From contig JBQTIB010000027.1 of NCBI GenBank assembly GCA_052389435.1, positions 1-44,160 of the forward strand: DNA of 44,160 nt, read 5' to 3'. Below the pieces are notes generated by a model. The model did not search any database. It was not told where the DNA came from and worked only from the letters and a program-made list of their open reading frames with translations. A program made the translations under genes and the position numbers. Shown piece by piece: positions 35,212 through 42,168 of the stretch (position 1 is its first letter; every line of letters begins with the position of its first letter). The stretch comes from JBQTKD01 sp052389435 (GTDB lineage: Bacteria > Actinomycetota > Actinomycetes > Sporichthyales > Sporichthyaceae).

Positions 35212-36777
35212 ATGGAAGATCAAGGACCCAAGACTCCCGGCGAGCCCGAAGACCCCTGGGCCGCTCCGCCTGCGCCCGCCGCAGGTTCGTCGTACCCGGC
35301 ACCCGGCAACCCCGGGCCGGACTCGAGCACCTGGTCCAGCGGCACCCCCGCGAGTTCGGCGGGGTCCAGCGGCTACGGGACGCCCGCGGAATCCTCGGGG
35401 TACTCCTCGAGCGCCTACGGCTCCTCCGGCGACTACTCCGGGTCGAGCGCCTACCCGAGCGGCGGGGACTACTCGGGTTCCGGCGCGTACTCCAGTTCGG
35501 GCGGGTACCCGGGTGCCGGGTCCTCCGACAGCGCCTGGGCCTCGGCGACCACCCCGATGCCGCAGGCCTACCCCGGCGAGCCCGTTCCGGGTGTTGCCCC
35601 GGCCCCGTGGCCGCCGGCCGCCCCGCCCCCGCGGCGCAGCGGCGGCCTGACGAAGGGCGGTCCGTTGACGATCGTCGCGGTCGCGCTCGCCGCCGCGCTC
35701 GTCGGCGGCGGGATCGGCGGCGCGGTCGCCTACAACGCCGCCGAGGGCGACTCCTCCAGCGCGGGACCGAGTTCGTTCTCCACCCCGGTGACCAGCAGCA
35801 AGTCCGAAGCCCCCACCGGCTCGGTGCAGCAGGTCGCCGCCAAGGTCATTCCGAGCGTGGTGTCCATCGACGTGCGCAACGCCGAGGGGCGCATTCCCGG
35901 CTTCACCCAGGGCGGCGGCGTCGCGGGCTCCGGCACCGGCGTGGTGATCGGCAAGGACGGCACGATCCTGACCAACGCCCACGTGGCGGGCGACGGTGAC
36001 CTGTCGGTCACCTTCTCCAACGGCCGGACCGTGCGCGCGAAGCTCGTCGCGCAGGACAGGCAGACCGACCTCGCGGTGATCCGTGCCGAAGGCGTCGACG
36101 ACGCCGTGCCGATCTCGCTCGGCCGCTCCGGCGATCTGACGGTGGGTCAGACGGTGGTGGCGATCGGTTCGCCGCTCGGTCTGTCCGGCACGGTGACCAC
36201 CGGCATCGTCAGCGCCCTGCGCCGTCCCCTGCTCCCCCAGCGCAACGCCGGCGGAGACCAGGAGTCGGTGATCGACGGCATCCAGACCGACGCCCCGATC
36301 AACCCGGGCAACTCCGGCGGCGCGCTGGTCGACCTGGGCGGCAACCTCGTCGGCATCACCTCCGCCATCGCCACGCTCGGCGGCGGAGTGCTCGGCGGGC
36401 AGAGCGGCTCCATCGGCCTCGGGTTCGCCATCCCGATCGACCAGGCCAAGATCATCGCCGAGAAGCTCGCCCGAGGCGAAAAGGTCGCCCACGCCCTGCT
36501 CGGGGTGCGCGTACGCCCCTCGGACGACCCGACGCAGCGCGGGGCCTACGTCGACGGCCTCACCGGCGGCGGCCCCGCCGAGAAGGCGGGCCTGCGCAAG
36601 GGCGACGTCGTCATCCGACTCGACGACCGGCTCATCGACTCCTCGGATGCACTCGTCGCGGGCGTGCGATCGCGCCAGCCGGGCGAAACGGCGAAATTGA
36701 CCTACATCCGAGGGAACGAGACCAAGACCCTCGACGTCGTACTGGGTAGCGACCTCGACGAGGGAACAACCTCCTGA
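35212..36777 (+). CDS. HtrA/PepD-like trypsin-type serine protease, membrane-anchored, PDZ
   Basis: 521 aa. Residues 1-about 140 are a low-complexity cytoplasmic segment, Pro-rich then Tyr/Ser/Gly-repetitive (SSAYGSSGDYSGSSAYPSGG). One transmembrane helix follows (LTIVAVALAAALVGGGIGGAVAYN). The extracytoplasmic trypsin-like domain has the triad His257 in LTNAHVAG, Asp286 in QTDLAVIRAEG and Ser368 in INPGNSGGALVD. A PDZ domain covers about 430-515 (AHALLGVRVRP, AEKAGLRKGDVVIRLDDRLI). It is a quality-control protease or chaperone of misfolded envelope proteins. ATG 35212 is used. The gene is downstream of the MprA/MprB-like pair and likely in their regulon, as in mycobacteria. Confidence 0.9.
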   Translation: MEDQGPKTPGEPEDPWAAPPAPAAGSSYPAPGNPGPDSSTWSSGTPASSAGSSGYGTPAESSGYSSSAYGSSGDYSGSSAYPSGGDYSGSGAYSSSGGYPGAGSSDSAWASATTPMPQAYPGEPVPGVAPAPWPPAAPPPRRSGGLTKGGPLTIVAVALAAALVGGGIGGAVAYNAAEGDSSSAGPSSFSTPVTSSKSEAPTGSVQQVAAKVIPSVVSIDVRNAEGRIPGFTQGGGVAGSGTGVVIGKDGTILTNAHVAGDGDLSVTFSNGRTVRAKLVAQDRQTDLAVIRAEGVDDAVPISLGRSGDLTVGQTVVAIGSPLGLSGTVTTGIVSALRRPLLPQRNAGGDQESVIDGIQTDAPINPGNSGGALVDLGGNLVGITSAIATLGGGVLGGQSGSIGLGFAIPIDQAKIIAEKLARGEKVAHALLGVRVRPSDDPTQRGAYVDGLTGGGPAEKAGLRKGDVVIRLDDRLIDSSDALVAGVRSRQPGETAKLTYIRGNETKTLDVVLGSDLDEGTTS

Positions 36778-36790
36778 GTCGTTCGGTTGT

Positions 36791-36829
36791 GTAGTCGGAG
36801 CCGTTCTCGGGACGGGACGGCTCCGCTAC
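36791..36829 (+). terminator. Hairpin after the HtrA gene
   Basis: Nine-bp CGGAGCCGT/ACGGCTCCG arms (36796-36804, 36817-36825) plus GTAG/CTAC beyond a one-base bulge, beginning 14 nt after the stop. No T-run, but a plausible actinobacterial terminator. Confidence 0.5.
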
Positions 36830-36925
36830 AGCCCACAGCGTGGCCCTACGGCAGCAGGCGAGAACGGGACGCTCGCACGCTGCCAAAGCCGGGGCGGTGA
36901 CGGTTCGCTCGGGAGCGCGAGCCGG

Positions 36926-36944
36926 CACCGCCTTCGGTGTTTTT
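36926..36944 (+). terminator. Classic hairpin plus T5 terminator
   Basis: CACCG-CCTT-CGGTG followed by TTTTT on the plus strand. It lies in the gap between the HtrA gene and the convergent MEDS-STAS gene and is a second, more canonical terminator for the HtrA transcript. Confidence 0.65.
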
Positions 36945-36957
36945 GCCGACCGCGGCG

Positions 36958-37794
36958 CTACGCGGCCTCGGCGACGATCAGGTCCTGCAGGCCGAGCAGG
37001 CGCACGACCGAGGCGGCGGCCGACCGGGTCGCGGTCCGCAGTACCACCTGGGCTCCGTGCCGCTGCGCGACCGAGCCGAGGGTGTGCAGCCCGTGGTGGT
37101 CGATGAAGGCCAGCCCGCGGCCGTCGACGATCAGGGTTCCGTCGGCGCAGTACGGCAACACCCGGGCCAGGGTCCGGGCGAACAGCGGACGACTGGACCG
37201 GTCCACGACGCCCGCGAGCGCGAAGCTGGCGCCCGGCTGGGCGAACACCCGGAAGGCCGCGGTCCCGGGGCCGACGAAGGGGTGCAGGCACGCGAGTTCG
37301 GCGATCGCCGCCGGTGCGAGGACCTCGGCGCCGTAGGCGCACAGGGCGGCGCTGCCGGCGGCGTTCAGCCGTCGATCCACCAGGTACTCATACCGGGCGA
37401 ACGCCTCGCGCTGCTCCTGGGTCCGGACGAGTTCGGTCCCGTCGACGACCGTGCGCGTCGTTCGGCCGTGCTCGCGGACGGCCGCGACGCGCGCCGCGAC
37501 GGTGCGCTCCGGTGCCACGATCCCGCGGCCGTCGAGGACGTAGAACTCCTCGAGCTCGTAGACCACGGCGTCGGCGTCCGCCCCGCCGAGAATCCCGGCG
37601 AGTTCCTCCCGCAGCCGCTCGTGCGGGCCGACGCCGACGTACTGCACGCGCCAGCCCTGGGCGGACGCGTCGGCGACGAACTCGGCGGCACGCTCCAGGA
37701 AGTCGGCACGGCCGGAATACGCCCAGCACAGGTGGCTGTCGGGCGGCAGGTGCCGGGCCGACACGACCTGTCGACCGGAGCGCGGGGCGATCAC
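36958..37794 (-). CDS. MEDS-STAS domain sensor/regulator
   Basis: 278 aa. Residues about 15-170 fit the MEDS (DcmR-type sensory) domain: SHLCWAYSGRADFLERAAEFV, GWRVQYVGVGPHERLREELAG, YVLDGRGIVAPERTVAAR. Residues about 185-275 fit a STAS domain: GASFALAGVVDRSSRPLFARTL, GTLIVDGRGLAFIDHHGLHTLG and a final helix VVRLLGLQDLIV. STAS domains act as anti-sigma antagonists, so this may be a ligand-sensing partner-switch protein. The usual phosphorylated Ser/Thr is not obvious: the corresponding segment reads LAFIDHHGL. The start, GTG 37794, has no clear Shine-Dalgarno sequence. No kinase gene lies beside it. Confidence 0.78.
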   Translation of the reverse strand: MIAPRSGRQVVSARHLPPDSHLCWAYSGRADFLERAAEFVADASAQGWRVQYVGVGPHERLREELAGILGGADADAVVYELEEFYVLDGRGIVAPERTVAARVAAVREHGRTTRTVVDGTELVRTQEQREAFARYEYLVDRRLNAAGSAALCAYGAEVLAPAAIAELACLHPFVGPGTAAFRVFAQPGASFALAGVVDRSSRPLFARTLARVLPYCADGTLIVDGRGLAFIDHHGLHTLGSVAQRHGAQVVLRTATRSAAASVVRLLGLQDLIVAEAA

Positions 37795-37943
37795 CGCAAC
37801 AGAGTCGAGGTCGGGATAGATCCGGTCAAGGCGTGCGGGCGCGTCTTGTTCGCGCCTAGACCTGACCGAAAGGAGGAACCGGGTCGGGCTGTTCGGAGGT
37901 CCCGACGAACACCGGCGAAACGGACACTCGTAGGAGTCGGCGG

Positions 37944-38273
37944 GTGGCCGGCCGTGGTGCTGGTGCCGGGGGATCCATGGGCGACGAGGAATACCTGACG
38001 ATCCTGCGGTCGGAGTACCGGCGGGTCGAGGTCGAGCGCACCCTGCCCGGGCGGTGGCATCGCGCGAAGGGCCGCCTCGCTTCGTCCGCAGGCTCCGACG
38101 CGGCCCTCTGCGAGCACTGCTGGCAGCCCGTCGGCACCCACTTCTCCACGATCGCGCCGAGCACCAAGCTCGGGGCGTGGCGGTGGAGCGACTGGACCTG
38201 GGCCGTCGTGCTCACCGCCGCGGTCGTGACCCTCGGGTGGGCGTTCGCGACCCGCGGCCTCGGGCTGGGCTGA
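37944..38273 (+). CDS. Small protein with one C-terminal membrane segment, unknown
   Basis: 109 aa from GTG 37944, which has TAGGAG at 7-nt spacing; an in-frame ATG at 37977 (98 aa) is the alternative. A charged N-terminal helix (EEYLTILRSEYRRVEVERTL), a Cys pair in LCEHCWQPVG that may bind metal, and a C-terminal transmembrane segment (WTWAVVLTAAVVTLGWAFA) are visible. Its 3' end overlaps the end of an opposite-strand membrane-protein gene by 62 nt. No known family. A near-consensus AAAGGAGG at 37869-37876 lies upstream but has no start codon at a usable distance. Confidence 0.6.
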   Translation: MAGRGAGAGGSMGDEEYLTILRSEYRRVEVERTLPGRWHRAKGRLASSAGSDAALCEHCWQPVGTHFSTIAPSTKLGAWRWSDWTWAVVLTAAVVTLGWAFATRGLGLG

Positions 38274-38652
38274 CCGGAGCCAGCGCGAGGAAGGCGCTCA
38301 CCGCGACCGCGGCGGGCCCGAACAGCCAGGCCGCCTTCGCCTCCGAGCTCGGCCGCAGTCGGACCGTCTTCGGCCCGATGCGGATTTCGCGGCTCCACGC
38401 GTCCTTGTGGACCTGCTGCCCGAGCGCCAACTGCCGACCGAACGCCGGATCGACCTGACGCGACGATTCGCCGATCGTCACGAACCACGCGTTCTTCGTC
38501 CCGGGGTGCTCGTCCTTCACGGTGATCGACTCGACCGTCCCGTTGAAGGACACCGGAATGGCCGACCGGGCGAACAGCTCCCAGGCCAGCACAGCGGCCA
38601 GGACGAGCACCAGCAATGGCAGCAGCAGTCGCAGCTTCCTAGACGGAGACAA
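38212..38652 (-). CDS. Two-TM membrane protein of unknown function
   Basis: 146 aa, start probably TTG 38652 overlapping the end of the upstream gene by 14 nt with GGTGG just before it; GTG or TTG codons a little later cannot be excluded. TM1 LRLLLPLLVLVLAAVLAWELF, then an extracytoplasmic beta-rich region of about 75 residues (PVSFNGTVESITVKDE, NAWFVTIGESSRQVD, REIRIGPKTVRLR), TM2 WLFGPAAVAVSAFLALAPV, and a basic Arg-rich cytoplasmic tail. Same operon as the VanZ-like gene. Convergent overlap with the plus-strand 109-aa gene. No family recognised. Confidence 0.6.
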   Translation of the reverse strand: MSPSRKLRLLLPLLVLVLAAVLAWELFARSAIPVSFNGTVESITVKDEHPGTKNAWFVTIGESSRQVDPAFGRQLALGQQVHKDAWSREIRIGPKTVRLRPSSEAKAAWLFGPAAVAVSAFLALAPVSPARGRGSRTPTRGSRPRR

Positions 38653-39070
38653 GCACCACCGCCACCAGCAGCATGCCGAGAGCGGCGCCACCGAGACGCC
38701 CGCTGGGCTGGCGCTTCTCGCCACCGGCTCCCAGCAGCGGCGCGGCCACCAGCACCGCGCCCATGCTCTGCACCGAGAAGTCCGCCCAGTCGTAGGCGGC
38801 GAGGCGGAACACCGTCGCTTCGCACAGACCGCCGAGCCCGACGGCCACGAGCACCCAGAACAGCATCGTGCCCGGGCTGGGCTCGCCGAGGACGGCGGCG
38901 ACGAAGCCGAGAAGAAGCAGCGTGGCGCCGGCGCCGGCGAGATAGTGGCCCGCGTAGTCGGCCCGGTGTGGGAAGCACGCCAGCAGCAGGACGGCGACGA
39001 GCGCGACGCAGGCAACCATGCGCCACTCCCCCGGCAGCCCCTTGCGCGGCGTCGGCTTCGAGGTGGGCAT
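38639..39070 (-). CDS. VanZ-like small membrane protein
   Basis: 143 aa with four hydrophobic segments: MVACVALVAVLLLACF, AGHYLAGAGATLLLLGFVAAV, MLFWVLVAVGLGGLCEA and SVQSMGAVLVAAPLLG. The His in GHYLAG and the DWADFSVQSMGA motif recall VanZ-type proteins, in which a His/Asp pattern is conserved, but similarity is partial. Start ATG 39070. Followed, with overlap, by a second membrane-protein gene. Function unknown. Confidence 0.6.
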   Translation of the reverse strand: MPTSKPTPRKGLPGEWRMVACVALVAVLLLACFPHRADYAGHYLAGAGATLLLLGFVAAVLGEPSPGTMLFWVLVAVGLGGLCEATVFRLAAYDWADFSVQSMGAVLVAAPLLGAGGEKRQPSGRLGGAALGMLLVAVVLVSV

Positions 39071-39110
39071 GGCGGCGACCCTACGGTGCCGGGCTGGACC
39101 TGACCGAGCG

Positions 39111-40106
39111 TCAGTCCCGGCGTTTCGGGTCCGGCGGCCTGAGCAGCTCCCGCTGGATTCGCCAGTAGTCGTTGCGCCTTGGTTCGCGACTCGGGTCGAT
39201 GTGCGCGGGTGGCAGAAGCTCTGGATGGGGGTCCACTCCGAGGCGGATCACCCAATCTCGGTGATGAACCGAACGATGGCGCCGGCCGCACAGCAGCGCC
39301 AGATTTTCCACCTCTGTCGGGCCTCCGTCCTCCCAATGCCGAATGTGGTGTGCCTCGCACATCCACGGCGGAGCGACGCATCCCGGGAAGACGCAGCCGC
39401 CGTCGCGGGCCACGAGCGCGGCCCAGATTCCGGCCGTGACGGTGCGGTAGGTGTGCCCGACCGAGAGCGGAACGCCGCGCTCGTCCACGACGATCGGGGT
39501 GATGTCGCAGTCGCACGCCAACCGCCGCACGGCCTCGCGGGTCAGCGCCGAACCGGTCGCGAGCGCCGCCGGCGGAGAGCCCGCTTCGTTGCGCAGGCAC
39601 TCGAGACCGACGGTCAGGTGTAGGTGCGGGAGGACGCCGCGGGACTTCTCGTTCTCGCCGTGGCGCAGAGTCTGGGAGAACACCAGCGCCAAGGCGTCGG
39701 CCCGGCGCTGCGGTCCGCTATGCGAGTCCCGGGTGCCGTCGTCGGCCGGCTGGGGCCCGTCCAACGTCGCGAGCAGCGCCTTGGCGTGGGCGATGTTCTC
39801 GATCGAATCCCGCCACGTCAAAGTCTCCGAACCGTCCCCGTGAATGCGGAAACCGGCGTTGCGGAGCTTGGCGACCTTCTCGTCCTCGGGCTCGGCCCCG
39901 TCCGGGTCGGCGGCGTGGCGCATCGCCCGGCCGAGCTCGCGCAGGTCCTTCGCGTTGAGCTTCCGCGCCGCCTCCAACATGGTGGTGCGGCAGACGTCCA
40001 TCGTCTCGGTGTCGAGGTCCGCGGGCAGCGGGCACAGGGCGTCGAGGATCGCGTACGCCTGCGCCCGGTTGTTCGCGAACTGCCACAGCGCCGCCGAGGA
40101 TTCCAA
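39111..40106 (-). CDS. DUF222/HNH endonuclease-like protein, N-terminally truncated
   Basis: 331 aa from TTG 40106. The C-terminal HNH nuclease is complete: RDGGCVFPGCVAPPWMCEAHH, IRHWEDGGPTEVENL, and ALLCGRRHRSVHHRDW. Residues 1-about 200 match only the later half of DUF222 (LPADLDTETMDVCRTTMLEAARKL, RAMRHAADPDGAEPEDEK). In-frame sequence continues upstream to a TAA at 40158-40160 without a usable ATG or GTG, and about 100-150 N-terminal residues normal for the family (REP13E12-like) are missing. The start is therefore doubtful and it may be a remnant. Such genes are multi-copy, mobile-like elements in actinobacteria; activity is unproven. Confidence 0.75.
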   Translation of the reverse strand: MESSAALWQFANNRAQAYAILDALCPLPADLDTETMDVCRTTMLEAARKLNAKDLRELGRAMRHAADPDGAEPEDEKVAKLRNAGFRIHGDGSETLTWRDSIENIAHAKALLATLDGPQPADDGTRDSHSGPQRRADALALVFSQTLRHGENEKSRGVLPHLHLTVGLECLRNEAGSPPAALATGSALTREAVRRLACDCDITPIVVDERGVPLSVGHTYRTVTAGIWAALVARDGGCVFPGCVAPPWMCEAHHIRHWEDGGPTEVENLALLCGRRHRSVHHRDWVIRLGVDPHPELLPPAHIDPSREPRRNDYWRIQRELLRPPDPKRRD

Positions 40107-40515
40107 CGCCTTGTCGAGCGCGGCCTCGAGCGCCGTGAACGCTGCGAACGGGAGGGCTTATATGGATCGAACTCTACGGGTCGGGTACGACAGTTTTCGT
40201 AGACAGAGATGCGATCTGGCCTGTTGTCGAGAGCTTTCCTTGGCGCGTGGAGGGATTTTCGATCGGGATGGTTGCGGGGGTCTGGGGTTGCGGTTCTCCC
40301 CGCCGTCCGGTGGGTGGGTGCGGCGTGCGACGTGGTGCCCGTTGTGGTCGACGTTGTCTTCGTCTTGGTGTCGGGTCGTTTGGTCGTGCGTCGACGGAGA
40401 GGTACGAAGGAAACAGTTGAGGTGGTCTGCCTGTGGCAGGGTGTCACGCCAGTTGCCTCTCCACCTTTCCGTCGACGGGGGGCGGCTCGGGCGGGGCTTC
40501 CTCCGCCCGCAGTTG

Positions 40516-40527
40516 GCCCGATCGGGC
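40516..40527. repeat. Perfect 12-bp palindrome
   Basis: GCCCGATCGGGC in the non-coding region upstream of tldD. Possible operator; the core CCCGATC recurs in the stem-loop at 40581-40601. Confidence 0.4.
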
Positions 40528-40580
40528 GCCTCGGCTTGGGGTCCCGCGCCGCGTGGGGTCGGCAACGACTTCCGCGCCGG

Positions 40581-40601
40581 CCCGATCCCGGAGAGATCGG
40601 G
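40581..40601. repeat. CCCGATC stem-loop upstream of tldD
   Basis: CCCGATC and GATCGGG arms around a 7-nt loop, 59 nt before the tldD start. Shares its arm sequence with the palindrome at 40516-40527. Confidence 0.4.
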
Positions 40602-40647
40602 TCGAGCTCAGAAGCAGCCGTGCCAAGCAGGCGGAAGACCTCTGTCC

Positions 40648-40653
40648 TAGGCT
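40648..40653 (+). promoter_or_regulatory. Possible leaderless -10 hexamer for tldD
   Basis: TAGGCT ends 6 nt before the GTG start, with no Shine-Dalgarno sequence in between. Matches the spacing of leaderless actinobacterial promoters. Confidence 0.35.
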
Positions 40654-40659
40654 CGCGGG

Positions 40660-42168
40660 GTGAGCCATTCTGTCGCTGCGGACTTCCTAGTCCTCCCTCG
40701 AGAAACCCTCGCCGACGCCGCGCTGTCCACAGCGAAGAGCCTCGGTGCCACCCACGCGGAGTTCCGGTTGGAGCGCCTGCGGCAACAGGGCATCCGTCTG
40801 CGCGATGGACGAGTCGAGGCGAGCGGCGAGTCCGCCCAGCTCGGCTTCGCCGTCCGGGTCGTGGTCGACGGAACCTGGGGTTTTGCCGCGGGCGTCGACC
40901 TGACCCCGGAGGCCGCGGCGGAGGTCGCGCGGCAGGCCGTGACGGTCGCGCGCACCTGCCGGCCGGTGAACACCGAGCCGGTCGACCTCGCGCACGAGCC
41001 GTCGCACGGCGTCGTCGAGTGGGTCTCGGCCTACGAGATCGACCCGTTCACGGTGCCGGAGCCCGAGAAGATCGCGCTGCTGTCGGACTGGAGCCAGCGC
41101 CTCCTGGCGCACAAGGCGGTGTCGCACGTCGACGCGAGCCTGCTGGCCGTCCTGGAGAACAAGTTCTACGCGGACCTGTCCGGCACCGTGACCACGCAGC
41201 AGCGGGTGCGGATCCAGCCGAACGTCGAGGCCACGGCGATCGACGAGGCCGGGGGCCGCTTCGAGACCATGGACACCCTCGCGCCGCCCGCGGGCCGCGG
41301 CTGGGAGTACGCCAAGGGCGTCGGCTGGGACTGGGACGCCGAGTTCGCGCAGCTGCCGGACCTGCTGGCCGAGAAGCTCGCCGCGCCGTCGGTGGAGGCC
41401 GGCACCTACGACGTGGTCATCGACCCGACGAACCTGTGGCTCACCATCCACGAGTCCATCGGGCACGCCACCGAACTCGACCGGGCCCTCGGGTACGAGG
41501 CCGCGTACGCGGGCACCTCCTTCGCCACCCCGGACAAGCTGAACACGCTGAAGTACGGCTCCCCGCTGATGAACGTCACCGGCGACCGCACGGTGACCAA
41601 CGGCCTCGCGACCATCGGCTACGACGACGAGGGCGTGCAGACCCAGTCCTGGGACATCGTGAAGGACGGGATCCTGGTCGGGTACCAGCTCGATCGGCGC
41701 ATCGCCTCGGTCACCGGGCAGGACCGCTCCAACGGATGCGCGTTCGCCGACTCCCCCGGCCACACCCCGATCCAGCGCATGGCGAACGTGTCGCTCGCGG
41801 CGGCACCCGACGGTCCGTCGACCGAGGACCTCGTCGGCAGCCTGGACAACGGGATCTACATCGTCGGCGACAAGTCGTGGTCGATCGACATGCAGCGGTA
41901 CAACTTCCAGTTCACCGGCCAGCGCTTCTTCCGGGTGCGCGGCGGGAAGATCGTCGGCCAGGTGCGCGACGTCGCCTACCAGTCCACGACCACCGACTTC
42001 TGGGGGTCGATGAGCGCCGTCGGCGGTCCGCAGACCTACCTGCTCGGCGGGGCGTTCAACTGCGGCAAGGGCCAGCCGGGCCAAGTCGCGGCGGTCAGCC
42101 ACGGCTGCCCGTCGGCGCTGTTCAACGGCGTCAAGATCCTGAACACCGTCAGCGAGGGGGGCAAGTGA
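40660..42168 (+). CDS. tldD: TldD metalloprotease subunit
   Basis: 502-aa member of the TldD/PmbA family. TldD and TldE form a heterodimeric zinc protease that degrades unfolded peptides and, in enterobacteria, processes microcin B17 and the CcdA antitoxin. The HExxxH metal motif is present: His264, Glu265, His269 in IHESIGHATE. Other family blocks: GFAVRVVVDGTWGFAA, GIYIVGDKSWSIDM, YQSTTTDFWGSM and NCGKGQPGQVAAVSHGCP with a possible third metal ligand. Start is GTG 40660 without a ribosome binding site and with TAGGCT just upstream. The stop overlaps the tldE start (GTGA). No RiPP or toxin-antitoxin gene lies in the window that would name a substrate. Confidence 0.93.
   Translation: MSHSVAADFLVLPRETLADAALSTAKSLGATHAEFRLERLRQQGIRLRDGRVEASGESAQLGFAVRVVVDGTWGFAAGVDLTPEAAAEVARQAVTVARTCRPVNTEPVDLAHEPSHGVVEWVSAYEIDPFTVPEPEKIALLSDWSQRLLAHKAVSHVDASLLAVLENKFYADLSGTVTTQQRVRIQPNVEATAIDEAGGRFETMDTLAPPAGRGWEYAKGVGWDWDAEFAQLPDLLAEKLAAPSVEAGTYDVVIDPTNLWLTIHESIGHATELDRALGYEAAYAGTSFATPDKLNTLKYGSPLMNVTGDRTVTNGLATIGYDDEGVQTQSWDIVKDGILVGYQLDRRIASVTGQDRSNGCAFADSPGHTPIQRMANVSLAAAPDGPSTEDLVGSLDNGIYIVGDKSWSIDMQRYNFQFTGQRFFRVRGGKIVGQVRDVAYQSTTTDFWGSMSAVGGPQTYLLGGAFNCGKGQPGQVAAVSHGCPSALFNGVKILNTVSEGGK

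Larger units (their letters stand above)
40161..40659. other. About 500-nt non-coding region upstream of tldD
   Basis: No convincing gene is found on either strand: the open frames are Arg/Pro/Ser/Thr-rich shadows. The left part (40161-40400) is strand-biased, with the plus strand rich in G and T, unlike its neighbours. The right part has a 12-bp perfect palindrome (40516-40527), a 7-bp stem-loop (40581-40601) and the likely tldD promoter. It probably holds the deletion scar or remains of the truncated HNH gene. Confidence 0.5.
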
